Positions 7,213 to 13,842 of a DNA stretch of 53,746 nt are shown here, in pieces. The notes beneath the pieces are model-generated. The model was not told where the DNA came from and ran no database searches. It saw only the letters and a program-made list of their open reading frames with translations. The stretch spans positions 1 to 53,746 of the forward strand of contig JAFNJB010000014.1 in NCBI GenBank assembly GCA_017601245.1, read 5' to 3'. How positions within the stretch are numbered: the first letter of the stretch is position 1; each line of letters starts with the position of its first letter. This stretch comes from Candidatus Brockarchaeota archaeon (lineage in GTDB: Archaea; Thermoproteota; EX4484-205; JAAOZP01). The position numbers and the translations under genes were made by a program.

Positions 7213-8976
7213 TCACCTCCTTCCATATCTTCGATATATCATGAAGGTTGCTGCAGCCATGATTACAACGATTAAAACTCCTATTAGGACAGTTTCTCCT
7301 CTTTGCTTCACATACACGTGTAAGCTCCGAGCTGGAGCCTGACTCTGATCTGCTTTAAGGCTTAGAGTAATATAGTAGTCGCCAGGACTTACATCAGCAT
7401 CGCTCGTAACCGTTAATGAGAAAACAGCACTTTCCTGAGGCTTAAGCAGAGATACCAATTCTGGACTTACTTTAACACTGAAACCATCAGGCACGTCTGA
7501 AACCCCAAGGATAAGATTTGAAAGCGAACTATAGCCAGTATTTTTAGCCTCAACCTGGAATGTTATTGACTCTCCAGCCGTTGTCTCACAATAGAAGTTT
7601 TGAGTAATATAAGAAATAGTGTAGGAACCTAATATTCCTAAGCTCAGGTTAAGCCTTTCAACAGAGTCTCCGGAGCTAGCTTCCAATGTTATGAGTATTA
7701 TATTTGGTTCGGCGAGTGGAGGTATGTTTACAAACAGGTTTAGATTCTTGCTCTCACCAGTTTTCAAATATATTTTAGACAGAACGTTCCCAGACTCGTC
7801 CTTAACCAACCAGCTATAGCCGGAAGGAAGTCCTCTTACACTAATGTTTACAATCCCATCCGAATCACCTCTATTTTCGACCGTTATGGGAAATTTGGCA
7901 GTACTTCCAGCATAAGCATCGACATACGGTATGTTTGCATAAAGTTTCAACTTGGGAGTACCTTTCACTACAATGATTTTAAGCGGTAGTTTTGATTCAA
8001 AAATAGCTGTTTTAAGCAATACTATTGTTTCATATTCTTTAGGGATCTCATCAGCCGGTATTTCTAATTTCACCTTCGCGTTAATAGATTCTCCCACTCC
8101 TAACGAGACACCTTGAAGACTGCTACCATCGCTCCTAATAATGATCCCACTCCAATTGTCTGGTAAAATAAGGGATAGTGTTCCCGTAAACCTTTTTGTC
8201 AAGACATTCTTTATTGTTAAATCGAAAACTACCGTTGAACCTGGTACTGTCCGTACTATTGGATATGTTGAAGAGAGTATTTGAATATTGGGCTCTTTAA
8301 CGTAAACTAGGATTGTTCTCTCCCGGGTAATTGAACCCGATATTCTAACCGTTATGTTGTAAATTCCTTGTGCATTGTATGGAGGCTGTATTTTTAGAGT
8401 TAGGCTTTGAACACTACCGGGACTCAACGTTAGGTTAATAACTTCAGCCGAACCCGAGCAAACACTTACTTCCCATCCCTCTGGCGCCTTGGTTGAAATT
8501 GTTAATGTCTCCTCCCCTGATCCCTTGTTTTCTATAGAAAGTGGTACATTTACCTCTGAAAAAGCCTCTACTTTTATGTATACTTGAGGTATTGAAAGTC
8601 GTAACGCATAGTCAAGTATTACCTCTCCTAAATCAACATAATTGTTCACACTCACAGCTATTAACTTACTTTCATACCCTTCTTTTTCTATTTGAATCCG
8701 ATAGGTTCCCGATTGAAGCGTTATACTAAAACCTCCACTTAAAAGCGTTTTAGTCTTCGCTACGAATGCTCCAGAAGTATCGTAGACAGTTACTGTTGCA
8801 TAGCCTAAGGGATTTCCCTCGACGTCTAGAGCCCTTCCATAAACCGTGTAGTATGTCGGTTCTTGAACATATTGGCGTTGAGCATAAATTTGAATTACGG
8901 GAAGGATAGAGGTCAATACTATTAGGAGCAATAGGAAACCATGTGAAACCATTCCATGCTCGATTTTCATACTCAT
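7213..8976 (-). CDS. Membrane-anchored extracellular protein with carboxypeptidase-regulatory-like and NEW3-type domains
   Basis: 587 residues. A signal peptide (about 1-32, hydrophobic core before IQIYAQ) is followed by a carboxypeptidase regulatory-like beta-sandwich (about 40-115, VEGNPLGYATVTVYD...GTYRIQIEKEGYE). Next come several NEW3/CARDB-like Ig modules (PEGWEVSV, LPSGYSWLV, VPDGFSVKV, each followed by a GxYxI/DYYITL strand) and a C-terminal membrane span (ETVLIGVLIVVIMAAATFMI) with an RRYGRR cytoplasmic tail. It is probably an external partner of the ABC-2 exporter encoded next. I start it at ATG 8976, not GTG 9000: the longer frame would translate through the operator 8980-8996, and 8976 lies 3 nt from the operator as in the other regulated genes. 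Confidence 0.85.
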   Translation of the reverse strand: MSMKIEHGMVSHGFLLLLIVLTSILPVIQIYAQRQYVQEPTYYTVYGRALDVEGNPLGYATVTVYDTSGAFVAKTKTLLSGGFSITLQSGTYRIQIEKEGYESKLIAVSVNNYVDLGEVILDYALRLSIPQVYIKVEAFSEVNVPLSIENKGSGEETLTISTKAPEGWEVSVCSGSAEVINLTLSPGSVQSLTLKIQPPYNAQGIYNITVRISGSITRERTILVYVKEPNIQILSSTYPIVRTVPGSTVVFDLTIKNVLTKRFTGTLSLILPDNWSGIIIRSDGSSLQGVSLGVGESINAKVKLEIPADEIPKEYETIVLLKTAIFESKLPLKIIVVKGTPKLKLYANIPYVDAYAGSTAKFPITVENRGDSDGIVNISVRGLPSGYSWLVKDESGNVLSKIYLKTGESKNLNLFVNIPPLAEPNIILITLEASSGDSVERLNLSLGILGSYTISYITQNFYCETTAGESITFQVEAKNTGYSSLSNLILGVSDVPDGFSVKVSPELVSLLKPQESAVFSLTVTSDADVSPGDYYITLSLKADQSQAPARSLHVYVKQRGETVLIGVLIVVIMAAATFMIYRRYGRR

Positions 8977-8979
8977 TGT

Positions 8980-8996
8980 TACTACTGGCAGTAGTA
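8980..8996 (-). promoter_or_regulatory. BlaI-type operator 2, promoter of the exporter operon
   Basis: TACTAC-TGGCA-GTAGTA, extended by one base on each side (T/A) to a 19-bp palindrome (8979-8997). It lies between the minus-strand TATA box (CTTATAAA, 9011-9004) and ATG 8976; the expected start of transcription is near 8981, inside the operator. It controls the NEW3-type protein, ABC ATPase and permease genes, and shares the intergenic region with operator 3, which faces the opposite promoter. Confidence 0.85.
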
Positions 8997-9053
8997 ACAC
9001 TACTTTATAAGCTTTATTGCTCGGAATTCAAAATATGGAAAAAGTTAAATAGT

Positions 9054-9070
9054 TACTACATATGGTAGTA
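9054..9070 (+). promoter_or_regulatory. BlaI-type operator 3, autoregulatory site of the repressor gene
   Basis: TACTAC-ATATG-GTAGTA, a perfect 6+6 inverted repeat. It follows the plus-strand TATA box (TTAAATAG, 9045-9052) by 1 nt and precedes the repressor start (ATG 9087). The sequence is nearly identical to the known staphylococcal mec operator core TACTACATATGTAGTA, with one additional G at the centre. This arrangement is the classical autoregulation of BlaI/MecI genes. Confidence 0.88.
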
Positions 9071-9086
9071 TTTTAGGGAAAGAAAA

Positions 9087-9512
9087 ATGTCTAGAAAGTC
9101 ATTGGTATCCCAATATAATATCGGTGAAAAAGAACTCAAAGCATTTTTAGGACCTTTAGAGGTAAACGTGATAGAGATCATCTGGAGTTCGAAAAAGCCA
9201 CTCACCGTCAGGGAGGTTTACGAGAAACTAAAGCGGAAGAGAAAGATTGCCTATACCACTGTAATGACTACGATGGATAGGCTTTATGACAAAGGATTAT
9301 TAGACAGGAGGGCTGAAAAGGGGCGTGGAGGTATTTTCTATATTTACTGGCCTAAGTTTGAGAAAAATAACTTCAAGAAGTCAGCAGTCCACGAAGTACT
9401 AAACAGCCTTATAGAGAATTTTGGCGAGATAGTTGCAAACTATTTTGTTGAAAAAATCTCTTCTAGAGACCAAGAGCTTAAACAAAAGCTTGAAAGAGCT
9501 TTAAGAAAGTAG
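9087..9512 (+). CDS. BlaI/MecI/CopY-family transcriptional repressor
   Basis: 141 residues. The winged helix lies at about 20-90: GPLEVNVIEIIWSSKKPLT, the recognition helix in KIAYTTVMTTMDRLYDKGLL, and the wing RRAEKGRGGIFYIY. This is the BlaI pattern (LE..VM..IW...T..EV...L.....AYTTV.T.L.RL..KG.L). A C-terminal helical dimerisation part (about 97-140) contains NYFVEK at about 118-123, the counterpart of the site in staphylococcal BlaI (Asn-Phe-Val-Glu-Lys) where the repressor is cut during induction. The gene is preceded by its own operator and followed after 9 nt by a membrane metallopeptidase gene, the usual repressor/BlaR1-type pairing. It probably represses all promoters carrying the TACTAC-N5-GTAGTA site. 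Confidence 0.9.
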   Translation: MSRKSLVSQYNIGEKELKAFLGPLEVNVIEIIWSSKKPLTVREVYEKLKRKRKIAYTTVMTTMDRLYDKGLLDRRAEKGRGGIFYIYWPKFEKNNFKKSAVHEVLNSLIENFGEIVANYFVEKISSRDQELKQKLERALRK

Positions 9513-9521
9513 TGGTTTAAT

Positions 9522-10853
9522 ATGGCAGTTTTAGAAAGCCTTCTAGTACAGTTTTTCCAACCCTATTTCTACTACTCTACGAGTATTTTAATAGTCTCAT
9601 TCATTTGCATCAAGCTGATCACTAGATATAATCTACTTCTTACCACAAGGACTAAGAGCATAATGTACTTAATTCCCCTAACCATTCCAATTTTGCTGAT
9701 TACTTTTATTTCGCCTTGGCCAACTAGATTCTTTTCTATTGAAAAGAGATTACTTTTCTATAACCAATTACTTCTTGATAATTCATTGTTAATACGGCCT
9801 TGGGGCCCCAAACCCTTCCTTCCTAATATACCGCATATTGGAAGAACAGTCTTCATCCAGCCTCTAAACCTGCTTTACACAATTGGTTTTGCATTATCTT
9901 TAACATATGTGATTTTAACATTAACTCTTGGCGATATTATAGTTAAAAAAGCTTTTCACATCATAGAGCTTAGTTCCGGAGAATATGAGCCTTTACAGAG
10001 AAAGGTTTTGGAGCTGGCTTCTAAAATGGGGATAAGTAAACCTAAGATAGGACTTGTAGAAGATTTGAGGCCAAACGCTTTCGTCGTAGGTTATGGGAAA
10101 AAGACGATGCTTGTTTTCTCATTAGGACTCTTAAAAACTCTAACGAAGAAAGAGTTGACTGCAGTAGTAGCTCACGAATTAGCACATATTAAAAACCGTG
10201 ATTTTATTTTCAAAACCTTAACGACTGCACTATCACTGTTTTCATTCTTCAATCCGTTTTCACACTTATCTGCAGTATCGGCACAAAGGGAGAGAGAAAG
10301 CTTGGCAGATGAAGATAGTGTAAAAATACTGGGAGGAACCAGCTTGCTTGTAAGGGCAATAGTTAAAATAAACAAGGTAGCTACCAAGTTACCGAGGGAA
10401 AGTTTTACAATACGCTTAACGTCGAGCCTATTCCTAACATCCCCCATTTCCTTAAGAATATTGTTTTCAACGCATCCAAAGCTCGAGTACAGGATAATGA
10501 AAATTGAGGAAATAGATAAAGTGAAAAACGTTAGTAAGGATAATATTATTTTTTCAATGTTATTGTCCGCAGTGATTATTGCAACAGGCATTTTAACCAT
10601 TTATATTCTTGCCTCTATTCAAACATCCTTCATGAGACAGTATATTCCTTGGATGATGTTTAGAATGTCTCCTCAGAAGATTTTCATTCCAAAGCCGGGC
10701 CTTAATAATATGGTAGATAATGCACGTTTACCAAGTTTTCTTAAACATAGGGATTCTGTTAACTCACTTATTCTAGGAGAAAATTTGGGAATTAAAAACT
10801 ACTTGAAGCCTCGTTCAAAAATATCTTCTAGCCATGTTATTATTTTTACTTAA
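9522..10853 (+). CDS. Integral-membrane zinc metallopeptidase (M48/M56 type), BlaR1-like partner
   Basis: 443 residues. Membrane spans lie at about 15-34, 46-66 and 114-140. A cytoplasmic peptidase domain follows with NAFVVGYGKKTMLVFS (185-200) and zinc motif HELAH (218-222); the third ligand is probably E259 in RESLAD. A further hydrophobic stretch (231-250) and a span at about 342-366 precede a C-terminal ~75-residue tail that would lie outside. Sequence features (NAFV.G...V..GLL, HELAHI.N.D) are nearest to M48/HtpX. The arrangement, spans around a zinc domain plus an external C-terminal tail encoded next to a BlaI gene, matches BlaR1/MecR1 (M56). Likely role: sense an envelope signal and inactivate the repressor. 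Confidence 0.85.
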   Translation: MAVLESLLVQFFQPYFYYSTSILIVSFICIKLITRYNLLLTTRTKSIMYLIPLTIPILLITFISPWPTRFFSIEKRLLFYNQLLLDNSLLIRPWGPKPFLPNIPHIGRTVFIQPLNLLYTIGFALSLTYVILTLTLGDIIVKKAFHIIELSSGEYEPLQRKVLELASKMGISKPKIGLVEDLRPNAFVVGYGKKTMLVFSLGLLKTLTKKELTAVVAHELAHIKNRDFIFKTLTTALSLFSFFNPFSHLSAVSAQRERESLADEDSVKILGGTSLLVRAIVKINKVATKLPRESFTIRLTSSLFLTSPISLRILFSTHPKLEYRIMKIEEIDKVKNVSKDNIIFSMLLSAVIIATGILTIYILASIQTSFMRQYIPWMMFRMSPQKIFIPKPGLNNMVDNARLPSFLKHRDSVNSLILGENLGIKNYLKPRSKISSSHVIIFT

Positions 10854-10858
10854 TATGC

Positions 10859-12091
10859 TTAGGTTAATTGTGGCCTTGCTTCAAGAGTAACAGGGACATT
10901 GAGAATTTGATTGCTTCTGATTATTGTTAGAGTAACGGTTTGGCCTGGACGAGTATACTCCTCGAGAAAAGCAAAAAGATCATCTCCATTCGAGATCTTG
11001 AACCCGTCTATCCCTATTATGATATCCCCACCAATCACAAACCTCGTTCCCTTGATTATAACATGTTTGTTTCCACCCTGAAGACCTGCTTTAGCAGCAG
11101 GCCCATTAGGCGTAGTACTGATTATAAGCCAGCCGTATGTTACATTCACATTCATTGCTTTAGCTAGATCATAAGTCACATCCATACCCGTTACTCCCAG
11201 CCAAGGATGTTGATCATAATATCCCTTTTTAATAAGGGATTCTATTTCACGTAGAATCGTATTCGACGGAATCGCAAAGCCGAGTCCTTGCGAGTCCTTT
11301 ACTATAGCAGTGGTGATTCCAACAACCTCTCCGCGTAAGTTGAGGAGCGGCCCTCCAGAATTACCCGGGTTTATTGGAGCAGTCGTCTGAATACAATTAG
11401 CTATGGGATAGCCTCCTGTAAGGTCCTCAGTAATCGTCCTGCCGAGGGCACTCACTATTCCGGAGCTCATTGAACCAGCTAAACCATAGGGATTTCCTAT
11501 GGCTACGACGGGGTCTCCTACTTTAAGCGTTGACGAGCTTACTATTTTTAGTGGCTTAAATTCCTCTAAGGGAGCTTTTACTGTTAGAACAGCAAGGTCA
11601 GAGTAAGGGTCGAATCCCTTTAAATCAGCCGGGTAAGCATTGCCACTTCTAAATCTTACAGTAATGTCGTGTGCATTGCTAACAACATGATAATTAGTAA
11701 TTACTACAAATTGGTCTTCAAAAAGGTATACGAAACCTGAGCCTTGAGTAGTGCTGTAATAGGGACGATAGAAAATATCGTATTGCACAATAGTTCCAGT
11801 TATAAGGACAACAGAGTCTCTAACTTTCTCATATAGTTCAGAAAGAGAGAAATTACCATCTGAAGTATATATCGTCACCACGCTACAGTCGGTAAACTGT
11901 ATTGCTGAAATACGGTTTTCAAGATTTGAAATCCTATTCTGAAGCTCGTTAATCCTATTTAGGATTGTTAGAATGCCAATTGAGAATCCTATTAATATTC
12001 CTATTACGATACATGCTAGAATTAAGATAATTTTTAAATCTTTGAAAGATGTTTTCACTTGGAACCCTTCGTATGGAGCGCTTTCATACAT
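10859..12091 (-). CDS. HtrA/DegQ-type membrane-anchored serine protease with PDZ domain
   Basis: 410 residues, facing out of the cell. An N-terminal anchor (about 20-41) is followed by a short coiled coil (LNRINELQNRISNLENRISA, about 44-63), the trypsin-like domain and a C-terminal PDZ domain (about 290-400). The catalytic triad is intact: H135 in ITNYHVV, D165 in YSDLAVL, S245 in NPGNSGGPLL. HtrA proteases degrade or refold misfolded extracytoplasmic proteins. The promoter carries the fourth BlaI-type operator (12099-12115), placing the protease under the same control as the exporter and secreted protein. It converges with the metallopeptidase gene, 5 nt apart. Confidence 0.93.
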   Translation of the reverse strand: MYESAPYEGFQVKTSFKDLKIILILACIVIGILIGFSIGILTILNRINELQNRISNLENRISAIQFTDCSVVTIYTSDGNFSLSELYEKVRDSVVLITGTIVQYDIFYRPYYSTTQGSGFVYLFEDQFVVITNYHVVSNAHDITVRFRSGNAYPADLKGFDPYSDLAVLTVKAPLEEFKPLKIVSSSTLKVGDPVVAIGNPYGLAGSMSSGIVSALGRTITEDLTGGYPIANCIQTTAPINPGNSGGPLLNLRGEVVGITTAIVKDSQGLGFAIPSNTILREIESLIKKGYYDQHPWLGVTGMDVTYDLAKAMNVNVTYGWLIISTTPNGPAAKAGLQGGNKHVIIKGTRFVIGGDIIIGIDGFKISNGDDLFAFLEEYTRPGQTVTLTIIRSNQILNVPVTLEARPQLT

Positions 12092-12098
12092 TCCAAGC

Positions 12099-12115
12099 TA
12101 CTATTATCAGTAGTA
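12099..12115 (-). promoter_or_regulatory. BlaI-type operator 4, promoter of the HtrA-type protease
   Basis: TACTAT-TATCA-GTAGTA has one mismatch in the left arm; flanking C/G give the symmetric arms CTACTA...TAGTAG. It lies between the minus-strand TATA box (CTTATTAA, 12128-12121) and ATG 12091, in the same relative position as the other three sites. Confidence 0.78.
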
Positions 12116-12161
12116 GGCTATTAATAAGCATTTCTGAAAAATGGTAAAGAAATCAGTAAAA

Positions 12162-12235
12162 TGCGGCGTCCGGGATTTGAACCCGGGTTACCAGCGTGGC
12201 AGGCTGATGTCCTAACCAGACTAGACGAACGCCGC
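12162..12235 (-). tRNA. tRNA-Gly (GCC)
   Basis: 74 nt with discriminator A, no intron. Acceptor GCGGCGT pairs with ACGCCGC, D arm GTC...GAC, anticodon stem TCAGC/GCTGG around loop CTGCCAC (anticodon GCC), T arm CCGGG-TTCAAAT-CCCGG. No encoded CCA. Confidence 0.96.
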
Positions 12236-12362
12236 CTACTATTTAAGAAACAGAAGGGGGATAAAAATTTTATTCCAAGAAGGATTATGAAACAGCCTTA
12301 TTTTTCTGAATTCTAATCTTATTTGAACTAAGTTTATATACCCTACTTTAGTTGTAGCTTCA

Positions 12363-12935
12363 ATGGACCTAACACCACTGTTCGCATCTTTAATACTGGT
12401 TACTCTCGCCGAGTTGGGTGATAAAACTCAGCTGGCTATTATCACCCTATCCTCGTGCTTCAACGCATTAAATGTCTTTATTGGAGCAATTCTTGCATTA
12501 ATCTTAGTTTCTGGAGTAGGCGTGGTCATCGGCGATTTCTTAGCTGTATTCATACCACAATATTTGGTGAACATCATGTCTGCTGTACTCTTCCTACTCT
12601 TTGGCCTCTTTATTATCCTAACGAGGAATAAGGAAGAGGGTTTTAAAAAGCTCGACGCTAAATGTGGTCTACTATCCGTCTTCTCCATGGTTGCTTTAAT
12701 GGAGCTTGGAGATAAGACTCAGATAGCTGTAATCGCTCTCGCAGCAGAGTATAACGCACTCCTACTCGTTTACATAGGAGTGAACATCTCCTTCATCCTA
12801 CTGACTGGACTAGGGGTTTTATTGGGTAAAACCCTAATACGGCTAATTCCCGTGAAATCCATTAAGATCGTAAGCGGAACGATCTTCCTATTATTCGGAA
12901 CCTTCCTACTACTCAATACTTTACGGACTTTCTGA
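12363..12935 (+). CDS. GDT1/UPF0016-family divalent cation transporter
   Basis: 190 residues and six membrane spans in two homologous halves, each carrying the family signature ELGDKTQ (about 17-23 and 117-123). Members (TMEM165/Gdt1, MneA) transport Mn2+ or Ca2+ in exchange for protons; the metal here is not determined. The TATA box GTTTATATA (about 12328-12336) lies about 30 nt before ATG 12363, so the mRNA is probably leaderless. It sits alone between tRNA-Gly and tRNA-Leu. Confidence 0.93.
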   Translation: MDLTPLFASLILVTLAELGDKTQLAIITLSSCFNALNVFIGAILALILVSGVGVVIGDFLAVFIPQYLVNIMSAVLFLLFGLFIILTRNKEEGFKKLDAKCGLLSVFSMVALMELGDKTQIAVIALAAEYNALLLVYIGVNISFILLTGLGVLLGKTLIRLIPVKSIKIVSGTIFLLFGTFLLLNTLRTF

Positions 12936-13017
12936 GGGAAAAATACTCATCATACAAATTTTAGAAAACCCCATGTCAAAAATCTTAATAAACAGCCATA
13001 CGATTAAAAAACCGTAA

Positions 13018-13116
13018 GCGGGGGTTGCCGAGCCTGGTCAAACGGGACTGACCAAAGGCGCTGGACTTAAGATCCAGTCCCGTAGGGGTTCGTGGGTTCA
13101 AATCCCACCCCCCGCA
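13018..13116 (+). tRNA. tRNA-Leu (TAA) with a 14-nt intron in the D arm
   Basis: Acceptor GCGGGGG pairs with CCCCCGC, discriminator A; anticodon stem CTGGA/TCCAG around CTTAAGA (anticodon TAA, 13068-13070); long variable arm TCCCGTAGGGG; T arm GTGGG-TTCAAAT-CCCAC. The D region is 14 nt too long. Removing 13042-13055 restores a normal leucine D arm (GCCGAGCCTGGTCAAAGGC) and an 85-nt mature tRNA. The 3' half is repeated in degenerate form at 13750-13787. Confidence 0.93.
13042..13055 (+). other. Probable tRNA intron (14 nt) in tRNA-Leu D loop
   Basis: GGTC (13036-13039) pairs with GACC (13050-13053). Each strand is followed by an AAA bulge (13040-13042 and 13054-13056), the bulge-helix-bulge geometry cut by the archaeal splicing endonuclease between bulge bases 2 and 3. 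Because CAAA is repeated at both ends the exact boundary can slide by a few bases without changing the product. There is almost no room for an inner helix (7-nt loop), so it is a minimal intron. Confidence 0.7.
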
Positions 13117-13205
13117 TTTCTCTAAAATAACCATACTACGACTTCATCTCCCAAGTCATCCACTTCCTCGAGTTCGTAATCTTTGATATCCTTCACTTCT
13201 AGTCC

Positions 13206-13394
13206 TTAGCCGAGGATCCGCGTCACGAGTCCTCGCTCAATCATCCTGTTGACTAACGAATGTAATAGATTTTTCATCGCCCCGAAATCGATGTCGTACA
13301 CACCTCCATTAACTATCTTGTTTGCTATCTTGCATCCTAATTTGCAGAACAGGGTAATTTGATGAACAACCATTACCTTCTTACCTTGCGCCAC
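13206..13394 (-). CDS. Small hypothetical protein, second of a coupled pair
   Basis: 62 residues from GTG 13394: a hydrophobic N-terminal stretch with two Cys (CKLGC), then a helical C-terminus (MKNLLHSLVNRMIERGLV). A Shine-Dalgarno GAGGTGA lies a few bases before the GTG, inside the end of the preceding frame, so the two small frames overlap by 22 nt and could be translationally coupled. No family recognised. It lies between tRNA-Leu and a degenerate copy of its 3' half, so it may be the residue of an integrated element. Confidence 0.35.
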   Translation of the reverse strand: MAQGKKVMVVHQITLFCKLGCKIANKIVNGGVYDIDFGAMKNLLHSLVNRMIERGLVTRILG

Positions 13395-13558
13395 TTTTTC
13401 ACCTCAGGATGGTTTGCAAATCTATCTCTGAGGGCCTTTCCATGCTCCTCAAGGGCTTTCTCGACTTCCTCGAGAGTGTTGCGATACCTTATCGCTGCGG
13501 AGCGAACTTCATCAAATAACTTGATACCGATGAGGTGAGCCTTTGTTTCTATAGCCAT
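13373..13558 (-). CDS. Small hypothetical helical protein, first of a coupled pair
   Basis: 61 residues from ATG 13558, charged and probably all-helical (EVRSAAIRYRNTLEEVEKAL, later ALRDRFANHPEVKKWRKVRR). No motif recognised and no clear ribosome site upstream. The basic C-terminus and the SD-coupled second frame give it the look of a two-gene small cassette (for example a toxin-antitoxin or accessory element), but nothing in the sequence demonstrates that. Confidence 0.35.
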   Translation of the reverse strand: MAIETKAHLIGIKLFDEVRSAAIRYRNTLEEVEKALEEHGKALRDRFANHPEVKKWRKVRR

Positions 13559-13749
13559 TTATCTCTTTATGCTTAAGCCTATGGTGAACACTACAAATCA
13601 ACAGCTCAAAATCACCTTTTTTCAGAAACCCTGCCCCAGGCTCATTAGGGTACGAGTCAAAAGGTCTTCTAAAAGTCCCTTTGCAAGCATTGTAAAAGAG
13701 CAGGATTCTAACCATTACCCTTATTCGCATTTAAAGCTTGAATAAACCC

Positions 13750-13787
13750 TCCAATACAGGTTCGCTGGTTTAAATCCACTCCTGCAT
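13750..13787 (+). repeat. Degenerate copy of the tRNA-Leu 3' half (attachment-site-like remnant)
   Basis: TCC..TA..GGTTCG..GGTT.AAATCC.AC.CC..GCATTT matches the variable arm, T arm and 3' acceptor strand of the tRNA-Leu gene ending at 13116, in the same orientation and with the same flanking TTT, at roughly 75% identity by eye. Elements that integrate into tRNA genes leave such a 3' duplicate at their far end, so the ~630 bp between may be a decayed insertion. A decayed second tRNA gene is the alternative. Confidence 0.5.
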
Positions 13788-13842
13788 TTTCCTAAGCCTT
13801 GTTTTCTAAATACTTATATTCTTCATCTATGCTCTATAGCCT

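Noticed and set aside
9087-12091. Beta-lactam resistance cassette
   Set aside because: The BlaI-like repressor and BlaR1-like peptidase are present, but there is no beta-lactamase or penicillin-binding protein, the serine protease is a trypsin-type HtrA, and the host is an archaeon without peptidoglycan.
13512-13730. Further minus-strand frame (72 codons) before the coupled small pair, containing ICSVHHRLKHKE
   Set aside because: It overlaps the next frame by 47 nt, shows no start signal and no recognisable fold; the HHxxKHK run is not enough to call an HNH or integrase fragment.
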